Positions 5,734-6,684 of a DNA stretch of 6,684 nucleotides are shown here, one piece after another. The notes beneath the pieces were generated by a model that saw only the letters and a list, made by a program, of their open reading frames with translations, was not told the DNA's origin and did not search any database. The position numbers and the translations under genes were made by a program. The DNA comes from Eubacterium sp. (lineage in GTDB: Bacteria > Bacillota > Clostridia > Lachnospirales > Lachnospiraceae). Numbering within the stretch: the stretch's first letter is position 1; every line of letters starts with the position of its first letter. Location of the stretch: assembly GCA_022776205.1 (NCBI GenBank), contig JALFIK010000014.1, positions 1-6,684 of the forward strand, in the 5' to 3' direction.

Positions 5734-6684
5734 ATGTTTCAGTATAAGTGTTTAAATCCGATTTCACCATGTGGACTGAATCAATTTGATGAAAACTACA
5801 GAACGGTGGAAGAACTCAAAGAGGCGGATGCTGTTTTAGTAAGAAGTGCAGCAATGCATGATATGCAGGATGTGCCGAATCTTCTGGCGGTTGCCAGAGC
5901 CGGTGCCGGTGTCAATAATATTCCGATTTCTGACTATTCTGAAAAAGGAATTGTTGTATTTAATACACCGGGTGCCAATGCAAATGGTGTAAAGGAGCTG
6001 GTGATTGCCGGCATGCTGCTTGCTTCCCGTGATTTGATTGGCGGGAACAAATGGGTGGAAGAAAACAAAGAAGATGAGAATATCACAAAAACGATGGAAA
6101 AAGCGAAAAAAGCGTTTGCCGGAAGTGAGATTCAGGGAAAGAAAATTGGTGTAATCGGTCTTGGTGCCATCGGTGTATTAGTTGCCAATGCCGCACATAA
6201 TTTGAATATGGAAGTGTACGGATATGATCCTTTTTTATCTGTCAAATCTGCATGGAATCTTTCCAGAGCGGTTCATCATGTTTCTTCCATGGATGAAATT
6301 TTTGAACAGTGTGATTTCATCACAATTCACGTTCCGTTACTGGACAGCACAAGAAATATGATCAGTGCACAGGGAATTGCAAAGATGAAAGAGCACGCAG
6401 TGATCTTAAACTTTGCCCGTAATGGCCTAGTGGATGAAGATGCCGTCGTTACGGCTTTGGAAAGTGGCAAGCTGGCACATTATGTAACAGATTTTCCTAC
6501 TCCGAAAGTAGCCGGAGTAAAAGGAGTGATTGCGTTCCCTCATCTCGGTGCATCCACGGAGGAATCTGAGGATAACTGTGCCCGCATGGCAGTGGAACAG
6601 TTAAGAGATTATCTGGAAAACGGAAATATTGCGAATTCCGTAAATTTCCCGAACACCAACCTTGGCGAATGTCAGACTCTGGGA
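5734..6684 (+). CDS. serA: D-3-phosphoglycerate dehydrogenase-like 2-hydroxyacid dehydrogenase (3' truncated by window)
   Basis: The frame is open from ATG 5734 to the window edge, giving 317 residues of a protein I expect to be about 385-390 long with a C-terminal ACT domain outside the window. SerA oxidises 3-phosphoglycerate to 3-phosphohydroxypyruvate with NAD+, the first step of serine synthesis. Visible features are the substrate-side RAGAGVNNI (55-63), the Rossmann motif GLGAIG (142-147), D165 as likely NAD ribose ligand, catalytic R229 in NFARNGLVDE, and H270 in PHLGASTEESE. The acidic member of the usual Arg-Glu-His triad is not obvious: the region reads TDFPTPKVAG (252-261) without the PTEP pattern. 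A GAGG at 5720-5723 lies 10 bases before ATG, and the 21-base gap from ilvB implies co-transcription. serC, a frequent partner, is not upstream. Sequence favours SerA; the branched-chain context leaves open another 2-hydroxyacid substrate. Confidence 0.88.
   Translation, partial: MFQYKCLNPISPCGLNQFDENYRTVEELKEADAVLVRSAAMHDMQDVPNLLAVARAGAGVNNIPISDYSEKGIVVFNTPGANANGVKELVIAGMLLASRDLIGGNKWVEENKEDENITKTMEKAKKAFAGSEIQGKKIGVIGLGAIGVLVANAAHNLNMEVYGYDPFLSVKSAWNLSRAVHHVSSMDEIFEQCDFITIHVPLLDSTRNMISAQGIAKMKEHAVILNFARNGLVDEDAVVTALESGKLAHYVTDFPTPKVAGVKGVIAFPHLGASTEESEDNCARMAVEQLRDYLENGNIANSVNFPNTNLGECQTLG

Overview
The window looks like ordinary chromosomal DNA from a low-to-mid GC Gram-positive anaerobe. 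The best guess is a member of the Clostridia, probably Lachnospiraceae. The reasons are purine-rich Shine-Dalgarno sites, short operon spacers, the E. coli-like oxygen-sensitive form of dihydroxy-acid dehydratase, and a SerA and a zinc amidase whose sequence patterns I recognise from that family. This placement comes from remembered family patterns, not from a search.

Layout: (1) Positions 1-231 are the 3' end of guaB (IMP dehydrogenase), closed by a clear intrinsic terminator at 242-284. (2) A short spacer follows, with a 21-bp tandem duplication that carries two Shine-Dalgarno-like sites. It leads into a membrane-anchored or secreted N-acetylmuramoyl-L-alanine amidase (369-1010), whose true start may be an upstream ATT codon at 330. 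(3) A 153-bp gap holds a good sigma-A-type promoter (1043-1071). (4) From there a same-strand operon runs to the window edge: leuB (1164-2246), ilvD (2319-3992), ilvB (4012-5712) and a 3' truncated serA-like dehydrogenase (5734 to the edge).

The operon covers part of branched-chain amino acid synthesis. IlvB condenses pyruvate (or pyruvate with 2-oxobutyrate) to acetohydroxy acids. IlvD dehydrates the later dihydroxy acids to 2-oxoisovalerate or 2-oxo-3-methylvalerate. LeuB performs the oxidative step of the leucine branch. IlvC, a transaminase, LeuA, LeuCD and the acetolactate synthase regulatory subunit IlvN are not in the window. The last gene probably makes phosphohydroxypyruvate for serine synthesis, so the operon seems to join branched-chain and serine synthesis.

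I see no mobile element, CRISPR array, RNA gene, T-box or other riboswitch, and no convincing undescribed system. The points worth a second look are small: the possible ATT start and its duplicated ribosome-binding region, the missing ilvN, a variant loop in IlvB, a SerA that lacks the usual catalytic glutamate pattern, and a hairpin with a micro-ORF between leuB and ilvD.
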